A stretch of DNA of 64,000 nt, taken from contig NZ_BAABJW010000002.1 of assembly GCF_039543505.1 (NCBI RefSeq), positions 558,001 to 622,000 on the forward strand, read 5' to 3'. The position numbers and the translations under genes were made by a program. This document shows, in pieces, positions 44,155 through 53,680 of this stretch (positions are counted from its first letter, which is position 1; each line of letters starts with the position of its first letter). This DNA is from Litoribaculum gwangyangense. Lineage in GTDB: Bacteria > Bacteroidota > Bacteroidia > Flavobacteriales > Flavobacteriaceae. A model generated the notes under the pieces. It did not search any database and was not told the origin of the DNA. It was given only the letters and a program-made list of their open reading frames with translations.

Positions 44155-44787
44155 TTATTTCAATTTAACTTCATTAATTAAACTATCTATAAAATATCGA
44201 TTATCAATTTTATAAGGCATATTCATTATATTTCTTCTTGAGAAAATATATTTGATGGAGTCGCCATCTTTTTCATAAATACTTCTGTTTTGGGTAAAAC
44301 TTTCCCATTGCTTGGGAACATTAATTCTTAAATCTTTCCTGAAGGATATTTCACTGTTTAAGTGAATAATATTGGTGTCGTAAACATCGTATTCTTTGCC
44401 AAAAATTCTTTTTTTATTGAACTTTGACATTGAATTCTCATGAGAATCAAATAGGACTAAAACATAATCTTCATTAGTGTAGAAATTAATATCAATCGTA
44501 CTGCTTTGATATATGAAAATAAAAAAAGTGATTACTATAAAAACGATTTCCCCGATCATTAATTTAATGTAGGATATTTTTTTTAGCAGCAATCTGTCTA
44601 GTATATATAAGCCTATTATTGATATGGTGATTGGAATTATGATAGCTGAATATATAGCACTTTCACTATTATTGGCGTACATTATGTAAACTGCATTTAT
44701 AGTCATAATTACACCTATTAAAGTTAAAATGGTGAATATTGTAACTGGAAAAATGAAACTTTTAAGAATTCTAATAAGTTTTAACAT
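44155..44787 (-). CDS. Hypothetical membrane protein
   Basis: A 210-residue protein with about four helices in the first half (FPVTIFTILTLIGVIMTI, IYSAIIIPITISIIGLYIL, IVFIVITFFIFIYQ) and a soluble C-terminal part with charged and aromatic residues. No motif is recognised. It lies between the metallophosphoesterase and the CDP-alcohol phosphatidyltransferase genes in the same direction. Confidence 0.6.
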   Translation of the reverse strand: MLKLIRILKSFIFPVTIFTILTLIGVIMTINAVYIMYANNSESAIYSAIIIPITISIIGLYILDRLLLKKISYIKLMIGEIVFIVITFFIFIYQSSTIDINFYTNEDYVLVLFDSHENSMSKFNKKRIFGKEYDVYDTNIIHLNSEISFRKDLRINVPKQWESFTQNRSIYEKDGDSIKYIFSRRNIMNMPYKIDNRYFIDSLINEVKLK

Positions 44788-44823
44788 GAAAATTGCTTTA
44801 ACTGTTTACTGCTATTTATTGAT

Positions 44824-45417
44824 TTAATGCGTTCTCTTTTTTAATCGTCTTTTATCGCGTAAAGCCCAATAAATGCCCTTTACATCGGAGGCCCAATTTT
44901 TATACATAAAAATGAGAGTGATTTCTTCAATAGTTTCTAGCACGCCTATAATAATCATTATATAAAACAAAACGTATTCAGGAATAAAGAATAACGACCA
45001 TAAAATGAATACGCTTTGAAGCACCGCTGAGAGTTTTGCTAAATAGGTATGAAAAGCTGTTGCTTTCCCATATTTGAAATATGCTATAAGCATTTGAATA
45101 ATATAGGGTATGAATGCAAGAAGAATTAAAAGGAGGTTAGTTTTTATAAAGGCCGTTTCAAAATAGGACAAACCCATTAACCCAATAATTAGTGTTATTT
45201 GGTCTCCAAACGAATCAAGCTGCGAGCCCCTTGGACTTGTTATTTTTAATTTACGAGCTAAAAACCCATCAATGGCATCGGTTAAATAACTGATTAACAA
45301 AAAACACGTAAAAACTAAGCGAAAATCTAACCAAATTAATACCAACAAAATAGGTGCAGCGGCTATTCGATAAAAGGAAAACCAATCGGCAATATTGTAG
45401 TTTTTAAAGGTTAGCAT
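44824..45417 (-). CDS. CDP-alcohol phosphatidyltransferase
   Basis: A 197-residue membrane enzyme. The CDP-alcohol motif is present as D-A-I-D-G-F-L-A-R-K...G-S-Q-L-D-S-F-G-D (DGxxAR(8x)Gxx(x)DxxxD type). It transfers a phosphatidyl group from CDP-diacylglycerol to an alcohol such as glycerol 3-phosphate. Being apart from core lipid genes, it may be an accessory enzyme or another synthase of the family. Confidence 0.85.
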   Translation of the reverse strand: MLTFKNYNIADWFSFYRIAAAPILLVLIWLDFRLVFTCFLLISYLTDAIDGFLARKLKITSPRGSQLDSFGDQITLIIGLMGLSYFETAFIKTNLLLILLAFIPYIIQMLIAYFKYGKATAFHTYLAKLSAVLQSVFILWSLFFIPEYVLFYIMIIIGVLETIEEITLIFMYKNWASDVKGIYWALRDKRRLKKRTH

Positions 45418-45467
45418 ACTTTTTACTTTTAGAAATATTCAATTAAAATATTATTCACCTTTCAATT

Positions 45468-46367
45468 TTAAAAAATGTAACTTATACTCAACATAAAATA
45501 AAATGTGTTATCTAAATCTTCTTTATAAATATCAGTTTCTGTTGTTAAAGTTGCGGGTGTTTTGGGAATGATAAAATAAGGTGATAATCCTAAAATATAT
45601 GGTTTATTTACATACCAAATAGGCAAACTGAATTCTATGGCCATTAAACTAAATTTTTCGCTTTCCTCTAGCACAACCGAAGTTACTGCTGTTTGCGTAT
45701 TTCCTACATTTCCTTGACCGGAGCCTTTGCCTCGACTACCATTTCCAAAACGATTATTTATATAATATTCTTCGTAAAAATTTTGAGAACCAAAATAAAT
45801 ACCTGCTGTTGGTGATATTTGAAACCTTTGATGTTTTGTCACAAAATCATGACTTATTTCAGAATATAAAAAAAAGTCAGAGCCACTATTTTTATTAATA
45901 AACAGTGTCGCACCTACACCAACATTTAAAATATCTAAATCGTAAACCATAATTGCAGAAATGTCTGCTTCAACTTCAGAGATCACATTGTAGCTATCTG
46001 TATTAAAAAAATATTTGGTAAAGGAAATATCGCCTTGTAATTTTCTAATATTAAAATCGTAACCAATGGTTCCTAAAAATAAATCTATCCTACTTTCATT
46101 TGACTTTGTTAAATAAGAAAATGATCCTGTTGCATAGAAACCACTTTTATTAAAATAAGTAATGGATGGATAAAGATAGGGCGCACTTATAGAATCTTTT
46201 CTGCCAAAAAAAACAGCATCATTAATATATCCTAAACTTAATGAAACATATGAAGAATCAGCACCATTTGTTTGCACTTCTTTTTTAATTTCACTTTGAC
46301 TGAAAATACTATTCCCAAGTAAAAACAAAAGCAAAAAACGAATAAATTTGAATTTTGAAAATTTCAT
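45468..46367 (-). CDS. Outer-membrane beta-barrel-like protein, function unknown
   Basis: From ATG 46367 (an ATG 18 bp upstream is also open) the product has a signal peptide (FIRFLLLFLLGNSIFSQ) and alternating aromatic/polar beta strands ending in FYFMLSISYIF, the C-terminal aromatic signature of outer-membrane barrels. A glycine-rich loop GNGSRGKGSGQGN is in the middle. It follows a terminator-like hairpin after the upstream gene. Confidence 0.65.
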   Translation of the reverse strand: MKFSKFKFIRFLLLFLLGNSIFSQSEIKKEVQTNGADSSYVSLSLGYINDAVFFGRKDSISAPYLYPSITYFNKSGFYATGSFSYLTKSNESRIDLFLGTIGYDFNIRKLQGDISFTKYFFNTDSYNVISEVEADISAIMVYDLDILNVGVGATLFINKNSGSDFFLYSEISHDFVTKHQRFQISPTAGIYFGSQNFYEEYYINNRFGNGSRGKGSGQGNVGNTQTAVTSVVLEESEKFSLMAIEFSLPIWYVNKPYILGLSPYFIIPKTPATLTTETDIYKEDLDNTFYFMLSISYIF

Positions 46368-46391
46368 GATGAATGCTTTAAACATGGAAAA

Positions 46392-46423
46392 GAAGGGATT
46401 TTGAAGAACAACAAAATCCCTTC
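46392..46423 (-). terminator. Terminator after the DUF6799 gene
   Basis: A perfect 12-bp stem (46392-46403 with 46412-46423) with an 8-nt loop lies between two co-directional minus-strand genes, followed on the minus strand by TTTT. Confidence 0.7.
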
Positions 46424-46433
46424 TCTTTGCAAA

Positions 46434-47093
46434 CTAAGCAGCTCCTTTTTTCTTAGTTTGCTTTTTTATTAATGATTTGTTTTGAACCTTATTTTGCATC
46501 ATAGGTTTGTTAATCATCATTTTCCTGTGTTGAAGAGTGTTTTTAAACATTTCTCCATTCATATTCAAACACTCGCCATCTTTCAAACGCAATTGTACTC
46601 GATCTCTTGTTTGATAGCTACCATCAGGGTTAACAACCGTTCCGTTTTCAAGTTTGATTTGCTCACGGATTTGATTTTGAAATTGGTTTCTTATTTGGTA
46701 AGCGTCTCCATCAATTACCATAATTTGGTATCTGTTTTGATTTCGTTGTTGAACTTGTGCTTCTGCTAAACCTTTGTTTTCTTGTTGGATTTTGTAACGG
46801 TATTGGTATTCATTTCTAAATAAAACACCATCATTATCCAAACATTCACCATCCCTTAAACGCAACCTAACTTGATCCTTGGTTTGGTAGCTTCCATCTG
46901 GATAAACCACAGTTCCATCGTTTAAAATAATATTGTCTTTCAATCGAATTTGATCGCGGTCTCTAATTTGCAATACATCACCATCAACCAACATAACTCT
47001 ATCTCGGTCTCTGTCCTGTACTTTGTCTTGTGCTTTTAATGTTGTAGTTCCAAAAACCACAAACACTACCAATAAAATTATTTTTTTCATCAT
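46434..47093 (-). CDS. Secreted protein with two DUF6799-type repeats
   Basis: The start is one of two adjacent ATGs (47093, 47090), giving signal MMKKIILLVVFVVFGTTTLKA. Two repeats follow, each with V[ML]VxDGDxxQIR, then NGTVVxPDGSYQTxDxVxLRLxDGECL and a final xGxxFxN. The units align to DUF6799. The linker is Q/R-rich and the C-terminus very basic. It is likely periplasmic. Upstream residues to 47147 overlap the operator. Role unknown. Confidence 0.75.
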   Translation of the reverse strand: MMKKIILLVVFVVFGTTTLKAQDKVQDRDRDRVMLVDGDVLQIRDRDQIRLKDNIILNDGTVVYPDGSYQTKDQVRLRLRDGECLDNDGVLFRNEYQYRYKIQQENKGLAEAQVQQRNQNRYQIMVIDGDAYQIRNQFQNQIREQIKLENGTVVNPDGSYQTRDRVQLRLKDGECLNMNGEMFKNTLQHRKMMINKPMMQNKVQNKSLIKKQTKKKGAA

Positions 47094-47116
47094 ACTAGAT
47101 ATTAAAATTAATAGAT

Positions 47117-47159
47117 TAAAAATACCTTTATGGGTGTTTAAGGGCAATGATATTAGTCA
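47117..47159 (-). promoter_or_regulatory. TGAT-N4-GTCA operator and promoter of the DUF6799 gene
   Basis: TGATATTAGTCA spans 47148-47159. TATTTTTA starts at 47124 on the minus strand, 29.5 bp from the centre, and the start codon follows 31 bp later. Confidence 0.65.
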
Positions 47160-47265
47160 GTTAAAGGCTTGTTTATATGTAACTTATATTACAGTTTTTA
47201 AGTTTTTAGAGAAATTCTGTTTGCTATAACTTCTAAAATTTTAATATGCTAATAATTTTAATATA

Positions 47266-49254
47266 TCAACGAATTGGAGTCATCTCAAAACGAAGCAATC
47301 TCAAAGCATTTAGCACTACTATAATGGTAGAACCCTCATGAAAAGTGACAGCCAAACCAATGTTTGTCAGTCCTAAAATAGTTACAGGTACTAGTAAGCT
47401 TACCATTCCTAAACTTATCCAAATATTTTGCTTTATAATGCGTTTTGAAGCCCTACTCAATCCAATAACAAAAGGTAAGTTTTCAATTTTATCAGACATT
47501 AACGCTACATCAGCAGTTTCTAGAGCTACATCACTTCCGGCAGCACCCATGGCGATACTTACCGTACTTAATGCCATTGCTGGCGCATCGTTTACGCCAT
47601 CGCCAACCATGGCTATTTTATGATATTTTTCTATTAAATTTTTAATTTCGGATACTTTATCTTCTGGGAGTAAATTGCCTTTAACACCCGTCAGACCAAT
47701 TTGTTTAGCAATGGCATTACCAACATTTTGATGATCGCCTGTTAACATAACCATATGCTTTATACCTATATTTTTTAATTGTTTAAGAGTAGATTCAGCA
47801 GTTTTCCTTGGCACATCCATCACACTAATGAGGCCTACCACCTGTTTTTTGAAAGCTACTATCATTACTGTGTGGCCATTTTTTAATAGACTTCCCATTT
47901 TTGTTAAAATTGATTGGTCTACGATGATGCCAGCATCATGTATCATTTTTATATTACCAATTAAAACTTTTTCATTATTAAAATTTGCAGATATTCCTTT
48001 TCCATGAATAGCAATAACATTAGTCGCCTTATTTTTGGTTTGAATCTTATGTAGGGATTTTATATCATTTGCAATCGCTTTTGCTATGGGATGATTGCTT
48101 AAACTTTCTACTTCTAAAACCAACTCTAACAAGTCTTTTTCTTTGAAATTATTTAAAGGGATTAGGTTGGTAAGTTTCGGTTTTCCTTCTGTTAATGTTC
48201 CGGTTTTATCGAAAGCAATGGTTGTAATTTCTCCTAAATCTTCTAGGGCTTTGCCTCCTTTAATAAGCACGCCCTTTTGTGCTGCTCTGGCTATACCACT
48301 CAATACAGCACTGGGGGTGGAAATTGCCAGTGCACAGGGACTTGCTGCCACTAATACGGTAATGGCACGATATAAACTTTGGTTAAAATCTTCATCAATT
48401 ATTAAATAAGCAAAACATAACAATGTAACGGCTAATATCACAATTGGCACATACCATTTCTCAAACTTTTTGGTAAGTCTTTGGGTGGGAGATTTTTGAG
48501 TTTCAACCTCACTTACCATTTTTATGAGTCTTGAAACTGTGGAATCTTTACTAAGTTTTAAAACCAATACTTCTAGGTTGTTATCGCCGTTTATAGTTCC
48601 AGCAAATACGATATGCTTATTATCAATATCATTAAATTTTGGTAAAGCATCGGTGCTATCAATAAATACTTTATCAACAGGTATGCTTTCCCCTGTTATA
48701 GGTGCTTGATTAATACTACTAGAACCGCTAATTATAACACCATCTGCGGCAATTTTAGTGTTTGATTTTACGACAATAACATCATGTATACATAAATGTT
48801 TTATGGGTATTTCTTCAAGTTTATCGTTTTTTTTAACTAATGCGGTTTTTGGAGAGAGGTTACTTAAAGCCTCGATAGACTTTTTAGCTTTATTCATGGC
48901 ATAGTGTTCTAGAGCATGCCCTAGACTAAATAGAAATAGAAGTAAAGACCCTTCTGCCCACTTACCAATATAGAAAGCCCCGGCGGCGGCGGCCATCATT
49001 AAAAAATCGATATCAAAAGCACCTTTAACAACTTTTTTATAAGCCTCAATAGCTATATAAAAACACCCAAAAAAGTAAGAGATTATATAACATGATAAAT
49101 AAATCCAGATTGAAAAATTTGTTAGTTTTTGAATTATAAATCCTAATAAAAGAAATACACCACAAAGAATAGCAAAGTAAAGTTCCGTGTTCTTTTCTAA
49201 ACTGAAGTATTGCTTTTGGGTTTCATTTCTCATATGGGTTGCCACATCTTCCAT
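47266..49254 (-). CDS. P1B-type heavy-metal ATPase, SPC (P1B-4-like) type
   Basis: A 662-residue metal pump without N-terminal HMA domain. The membrane metal site is Ser305-Pro306-Cys307 (AASPCALAISTP) rather than CPC, and the last helix has HEGSTIIVVLNALRLL, matching the P1B-4 subgroup, known for Co(II), Fe(II) or Zn(II) export. Asp349 (DKTGTLTEGKP) is phosphorylated; TGES and GDGVNDAPA complete the core. It ends the five-gene operon headed by the gene at 51610. Confidence 0.93.
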   Translation of the reverse strand: MEDVATHMRNETQKQYFSLEKNTELYFAILCGVFLLLGFIIQKLTNFSIWIYLSCYIISYFFGCFYIAIEAYKKVVKGAFDIDFLMMAAAAGAFYIGKWAEGSLLLFLFSLGHALEHYAMNKAKKSIEALSNLSPKTALVKKNDKLEEIPIKHLCIHDVIVVKSNTKIAADGVIISGSSSINQAPITGESIPVDKVFIDSTDALPKFNDIDNKHIVFAGTINGDNNLEVLVLKLSKDSTVSRLIKMVSEVETQKSPTQRLTKKFEKWYVPIVILAVTLLCFAYLIIDEDFNQSLYRAITVLVAASPCALAISTPSAVLSGIARAAQKGVLIKGGKALEDLGEITTIAFDKTGTLTEGKPKLTNLIPLNNFKEKDLLELVLEVESLSNHPIAKAIANDIKSLHKIQTKNKATNVIAIHGKGISANFNNEKVLIGNIKMIHDAGIIVDQSILTKMGSLLKNGHTVMIVAFKKQVVGLISVMDVPRKTAESTLKQLKNIGIKHMVMLTGDHQNVGNAIAKQIGLTGVKGNLLPEDKVSEIKNLIEKYHKIAMVGDGVNDAPAMALSTVSIAMGAAGSDVALETADVALMSDKIENLPFVIGLSRASKRIIKQNIWISLGMVSLLVPVTILGLTNIGLAVTFHEGSTIIVVLNALRLLRFEMTPIR

Positions 49255-49295
49255 TTTATAAACTTTAATTAGTTTTCTTACGTTAAAAACTAGTT

Positions 49296-50201
49296 TTAAA
49301 AGTTCTCCTTAATATTTACTTTTATTTCTGGTATTTTAATAAGTTCTAAAGTGGTTGATGCCAAAACAACCCTGTCATCTGTTTTTTTAATTTCTTTATA
49401 GATTTCATCATATAAAATATGTTTGATAGCACGTCTTTTTCTGTAATCTACAATATATCGCAAGTTAAACTGAACCCAATTATCGGTTAAGGCGATGGCA
49501 AGCGTTGGGTCAACTAAAGCATCTTCAATATAGTATTTGTTGACCACATCTTTCCACTGCGATTTTGAATTTGAGGTATATTCTGAAAGCGTCTTGGAAG
49601 CTATTTTAATAACAATAGATTTTGCCAACTCCATATCAGATCCATATTTGACGGGTAAATTAAATTCATCCCAGATAAAAGGAAAGTCTTGTGAATAATT
49701 ATAAATAGGGCCTTTAAAAACAAAGGCATTACTTAATTTTACAATGCGACCACTATAATTATCGCTGCTTACCCACTGCCCTATTTCCATCATGGTCGTG
49801 TAAATACTATCTACATCTATTACATCTCCCTTAATTCCATTTATTTCAATTCTATCACCAGGTTTATAAACTTTTACAATAAAAATATATAATGATCCAG
49901 CAATGCTTAAAATCAGTTCTTGGAGTGTAAAAGCAATACCTGCAGAAAACAGTCCTATGGCAAGGGTAAAGTCCTTAATATTACCTGTGAAATATGAAAA
50001 TGAAAGGAATATTAAAATAATATATCCAATAATTTCTATACCTTTTTGAGATTTGTACCTAGCAGCAGTATCGGTTACTTGTTTTCTTAAAATTCGTCTT
50101 ACTAACTGCATAATAAAGAAAACAAATGCAACCAGTAGTGCATACTTAATAATGCTATAAATTGTTGGATTTTGAGAAATCCAATGCTTTATTTGTTCCA
50201 T
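49296..50201 (-). CDS. MscS-like mechanosensitive channel
   Basis: A 301-residue protein with three N-terminal helices and a MscS-type pore (IGLFSAGIAFTLQELILSIAGSLYIF). VYKPGDRIEINGIKGDVIDVDSIYTTM is the beta-domain signature, and the remainder is the cytoplasmic vestibule. It opens under membrane tension. It sits between the P-type ATPase and the chaperone genes. Confidence 0.88.
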   Translation of the reverse strand: MEQIKHWISQNPTIYSIIKYALLVAFVFFIMQLVRRILRKQVTDTAARYKSQKGIEIIGYIILIFLSFSYFTGNIKDFTLAIGLFSAGIAFTLQELILSIAGSLYIFIVKVYKPGDRIEINGIKGDVIDVDSIYTTMMEIGQWVSSDNYSGRIVKLSNAFVFKGPIYNYSQDFPFIWDEFNLPVKYGSDMELAKSIVIKIASKTLSEYTSNSKSQWKDVVNKYYIEDALVDPTLAIALTDNWVQFNLRYIVDYRKRRAIKHILYDEIYKEIKKTDDRVVLASTTLELIKIPEIKVNIKENF

Positions 50202-50210
50202 ATTATTTGT

Positions 50211-50507
50211 TTAAAAATCTTCGTATACGCGTAACCTATTATGCAAATTTCTTATCTCAAGTTTTAGGGCATTTATTTGTTTCAATAAATTATTAATAGC
50301 ATCAATTCCTTCCATATTTATATCCAAATCATAGTGTAACCGAGCTATTTTTTCAACTTTTTTTAAGTGGTTTTTATGAATAAAAAAATCATCGTTTTCC
50401 AAAGTCAACTCTACAAGTTGAAATTCGTGCAAAGAGTTTATAAAAGCTACAGGAATTTTGTAATGTTTGCAAACTAATTGTATGGGTATTAAATCTGTTT
50501 TTTCCAT
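50211..50507 (-). CDS. cbpM: CbpM-like chaperone modulator
   Basis: A 98-residue MerR-like protein (LIPIQLVCKHYKIPVAFINSLHEFQLVEL) with a C-terminal coiled coil (INNLLKQINALKLEIRNLHNRLRVYE). This is the CbpM/YbbT modulator that binds CbpA. Its start overlaps the last base of the cbpA stop. The pair is a known module that tunes Hsp70 co-chaperone activity. Confidence 0.9.
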   Translation of the reverse strand: MEKTDLIPIQLVCKHYKIPVAFINSLHEFQLVELTLENDDFFIHKNHLKKVEKIARLHYDLDINMEGIDAINNLLKQINALKLEIRNLHNRLRVYEDF

Positions 50508-51397
50508 TATGAACGCAGTGTTTGTAGCTGTTTGATTAATTCTTTTTCTTTATCTGAAAGATAGGCGGGCAATTTAATATTATAGGTTATATATAAATCT
50601 CCAAATTGTCCTTCTTTTTTATATTTCGGGAAACCTTGACCTCTAAGTTTAACCTTGGTTCCGTTTTGGGTTTCAGGCTTTACGGTAAGTTTTACTTTGC
50701 CCTTAAACGTATCAACCATCAAATCACCCCCCAATAAGGCTTTGTATAAATCCAAATCAACGGTTGTGTATAGATTGTCTTTGTCTCGTTTAAATTTTGA
50801 ATGGTTAACAATGGAAAACTGAATGTACAAATCACCGTTAGGTCCACCATTTATCCCTTTACCTCCATGCCCTTTTATTTTTATAATCTGTCCGTTTTCA
50901 ACGCCTGCAGGAATGGTTATCCTAATGTTTTTCTTGTTAACGGTTAAGGTGCGTTTATGCGAAGTGTAAACATCTTTCAAATCTAGTTGTAATTCGGCAT
51001 TAAAATCCTGACCTCTAAATTTTACTTGTCTGCCTCTATTACCAGAAGAAGTTCTACCACCAAACATGCTTTCAAAAAAATCTGAAAAATCTTCTTCGGA
51101 ATACCCATCATCTGACCCTTGATAACTTCCATCATATGGTCCATGTTGTTTTGCTTTTTCATATGCTTCAGCATGTTGCCAATGCTCACCGTATTTGTCG
51201 TATTTTTTTCGATTCTCTGGGTTACTCAATACTTCATTCGCTTCATTAATTTCTTTGAATTTTTTTTCGGCAGCAGGGTCATTAGGGTTTAAATCTGGAT
51301 GGTATTTGCGCGCCAATTTCCTGTAAGCTTTTTTAATATCACTTTCAGAAGCTGTTTTAGTTAGACCGAGTATTTTATAATAATCTATAAAAGGCAT
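50507..51397 (-). CDS. cbpA: CbpA-like DnaJ-family co-chaperone
   Basis: A 296-residue type II J-protein. J-domain: DYYKILGLTKTASESDIKKAYRKLARKYHPD with HPD, then a G/F-poor linker and two C-terminal beta domains (FNAELQLDLKDVYTSHKRTL, RITIPAGVENGQIIKIKGHG). There is no zinc finger. It stimulates DnaK and is linked to starvation or stress. It overlaps cbpM by 1 bp. Confidence 0.93.
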   Translation of the reverse strand: MPFIDYYKILGLTKTASESDIKKAYRKLARKYHPDLNPNDPAAEKKFKEINEANEVLSNPENRKKYDKYGEHWQHAEAYEKAKQHGPYDGSYQGSDDGYSEEDFSDFFESMFGGRTSSGNRGRQVKFRGQDFNAELQLDLKDVYTSHKRTLTVNKKNIRITIPAGVENGQIIKIKGHGGKGINGGPNGDLYIQFSIVNHSKFKRDKDNLYTTVDLDLYKALLGGDLMVDTFKGKVKLTVKPETQNGTKVKLRGQGFPKYKKEGQFGDLYITYNIKLPAYLSDKEKELIKQLQTLRS

Positions 51398-51610
51398 TTA
51401 TTTCTTATTATGGGTTTCAATATGATGTTTTAATAGTTGCTTTAAGCTTTCAAAATAATCTTCCATTATTTTGAAATTGATTTTTGGATTATTTATTGAT
51501 GGAATAGTCACAGGCGTTTCATCTAAAAACATATACAACTCAGGATACTCATTTTCTATTAATAGGATTAACTTGAGCACCTTATTTTCAATAATTTTCA
51601 AGGAATTCAT
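51398..51610 (-). CDS. Hypothetical 70-residue protein, first gene of the cbpA operon
   Basis: A small, lysine- and leucine-rich, helical protein (LKLILLIENEYPELYMFLDETP ... DYFESLKQLLKHHIETHNKK). It has no signal peptide and ends adjacent to the cbpA start. No family is recognised. Its operator at 51733-51744 should control the whole operon. Confidence 0.65.
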   Translation of the reverse strand: MNSLKIIENKVLKLILLIENEYPELYMFLDETPVTIPSINNPKINFKIMEDYFESLKQLLKHHIETHNKK

Positions 51611-51701
51611 ATCGTGAATAATTAAACAGTTGTACTTTTTTTAACTTCATTTCTTTTAAGAATTTGTAGCCTAACTGACTATTCTTTAAGAGTTAAACAA
51701 T

Positions 51702-51744
51702 TAAAATTAGCTTAAAAAAAACATCTAGGAAATGATGAATATCA
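51702..51744 (-). promoter_or_regulatory. TGAT-N4-ATCA operator and promoter of the cbpA-ATPase operon
   Basis: TGATGAATATCA spans 51733-51744 and overlaps the end of the ABC ATPase gene. TAATTTTA starts at 51709 on the minus strand, 29.5 bp from the centre. The leader to 51610 is about 90 nt. Confidence 0.62.
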
Positions 51745-52416
51745 TGTAATGATCATACCATCTTCCATGGTAATGATTCTATTGGTTCGTTTTGCAAAAT
51801 CCTCATCATGGGTAACGACTAATAAAGATAATCCTTCATCGTCACTGAGTTTTTTGAATATTTTGAAAACATTTTCAGAGTTATAGCTGTCCAAATTACC
51901 GGTAGGTTCGTCTCCCATGATAATTGTAGGATTATTAATCAAAGCCCTGGCAATGGCAACTCTTTGCTTTTCTCCACCCGATATCCTAGATGCTTTCTTT
52001 TTTGCTAATTGCTCAATATTCAGCATTTTTAATTTCTCAAAGGCATCATGCTCAATTTCCAAAGTTGATTTTTCAGCTAGCTTTTTAGCGGGAAGCATGA
52101 CATTTTCCAACACAGAAAACTCAGGTAGCAAGTAATGAAACTGAAATACAAACCCAATGTGCTTATTTCTTATATGAGACAAGTGATCTCTACTCTGATT
52201 GGTTATCAATTGGTTATTCAAAAAAAGTTCGCCTTCATAATCAGTATCCATAGTTGATAAAATGTATAGTAGTGTAGATTTTCCGCAACCCGATTTCCCC
52301 ATTATTGAGGCAAATTCGCCTTTTTTGATTTGAAAATTGATATCCTTTAAAACATGGAACAATACCGGTTTCTTAAAATATTTGTTTATATGTTTTGCTT
52401 CTAAAACAATGCTCAT
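51742..52416 (-). CDS. MacB/LolD-type ABC transporter ATPase
   Basis: A 224-residue ABC ATPase: MGKSGCGKSTLLY, FQFHYLLPEFSVLENVMLPAK, ISGGEKQRVAIARAL, IIMGDEPTGNLDS. The Q-loop region is of the MacB/LolD class. It partners the downstream-encoded permease and membrane fusion protein. It is last in a five-gene operon starting at 56471. Confidence 0.93.
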   Translation of the reverse strand: MSIVLEAKHINKYFKKPVLFHVLKDINFQIKKGEFASIMGKSGCGKSTLLYILSTMDTDYEGELFLNNQLITNQSRDHLSHIRNKHIGFVFQFHYLLPEFSVLENVMLPAKKLAEKSTLEIEHDAFEKLKMLNIEQLAKKKASRISGGEKQRVAIARALINNPTIIMGDEPTGNLDSYNSENVFKIFKKLSDDEGLSLLVVTHDEDFAKRTNRIITMEDGMIIT

Positions 52417-52417
52417 T

Positions 52418-53680
52418 TTATTGGCCTCTTATAATTTTAACCGGGTCTATTTTCTTTGCTTTTTTAGCTGGTAAATAACCTGCAAAAAAGGTAGATAACA
52501 TGGCAAATAAAAAACCTATGACAAAGAACAGTGGATTCATATTTATGGGATAGGTATCCACGGTTGGCAAAGCTTCCGTTTTAAAAGGAATGGTATCGAT
52601 TAAAGATGCTAACCCAAAGCCAATCAACAACACTAAAATGCCGCCAACAAATCCAATAATCATAGCTTGACTCATGAAAATAAATTGCACATCTCTCCCT
52701 GAAAAACCAGTAGCCTTCAATATGGCTATATCGTTCATTTTTTCATAAATAAGCATATTGAGGATGTTGTAAATTCCAAATCCAGCCACAATAAGTAGTG
52801 TTATGGAAACCGCATAAGTTATGAGGTTTCTAATGGTAGTACCCGTTTCAAATTGGGCGTTGGCAGTTTTAATATCAACAGCTTTTAAATGGAATTGTTG
52901 TTCTATTTTTTTAGACAGCGGCATCGCTTCTTCCATATCATATAATTTCACATTAATATCGGTTATGTAATTATTGGTTTCGCCCAAAATACGTTGAACG
53001 GTTTTAATATTGGTAAAACTTTGAATAGCATCTAAATCGGCCACACCACTTTGATAAAACCCCACAATTTTTAATGGAAAAACACCTCCATTTATGGGAC
53101 TAACCTGCACACAATCTCCAACTTTTAAGGACATTTTTTTTGCAATACCTATACCCAATAAAATGCCGTTATCGGTATTTTGTAAAGCTTCTTCAGAACC
53201 CTCTACGATATAATCGGACATATTGAACAAACGGGCTTCATCCATGGGATTAATACCCGTAAGATTACCACCAAGCTCAATAGAGCCAGCCATATAGAAA
53301 ATTTGGGTTTTAACTTGAGGAAGCGCACCACGAACGTTTTTATCTTCTTCTAAATAAGTGATAAGTGGTAATGCGTTGTGAATTTTTTTCTGGCTTAATT
53401 TTGGTTTGATGGAATGGATTACATCAAAACTGTTTTTTAATTCATTAAATATATCAATAGGTTGATTTTCAGAAGGTTCAATTTCATTATAGATGTGAAT
53501 ATGAGGTGTTTGGTTGAGTATTAAATTATCCAGCATAGCATTCAAACCAGTCATAAAACATACCAACGTTATGTAAGAACCAATGCCAAAAGTAACACCT
53601 AGAGCTGCGATAGCCGTTTGTTTGATTTTAGTTAACAAATGGGTTTTTGCAATGCTCAATATAATGTTCCAATGGGTCAT
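52418..53680 (-). CDS. FtsX/MacB-type ABC permease
   Basis: A 420-residue protein: an N-terminal helix (AIAALGVTFGIGSYITLVCFM), a large MacB-type periplasmic domain, and three C-terminal helices with YEKMNDIAILKATGFSGRDV, the FtsX-family block. The MacB_PCD-like domain suggests a mechanotransmission system rather than lumenal transport. It overlaps the adapter by 1 bp and the ATPase is 1 bp downstream. Confidence 0.9.
   Translation of the reverse strand: MTHWNIILSIAKTHLLTKIKQTAIAALGVTFGIGSYITLVCFMTGLNAMLDNLILNQTPHIHIYNEIEPSENQPIDIFNELKNSFDVIHSIKPKLSQKKIHNALPLITYLEEDKNVRGALPQVKTQIFYMAGSIELGGNLTGINPMDEARLFNMSDYIVEGSEEALQNTDNGILLGIGIAKKMSLKVGDCVQVSPINGGVFPLKIVGFYQSGVADLDAIQSFTNIKTVQRILGETNNYITDINVKLYDMEEAMPLSKKIEQQFHLKAVDIKTANAQFETGTTIRNLITYAVSITLLIVAGFGIYNILNMLIYEKMNDIAILKATGFSGRDVQFIFMSQAMIIGFVGGILVLLIGFGLASLIDTIPFKTEALPTVDTYPINMNPLFFVIGFLFAMLSTFFAGYLPAKKAKKIDPVKIIRGQ

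Noticed and set aside
47179..47192. GTAAC-N4-ATTAC near-palindrome upstream of the DUF6799 gene
   Set aside because: The right half is imperfect, no -7 box sits at the regulon spacing, and the gene has a better TGAT-type site.
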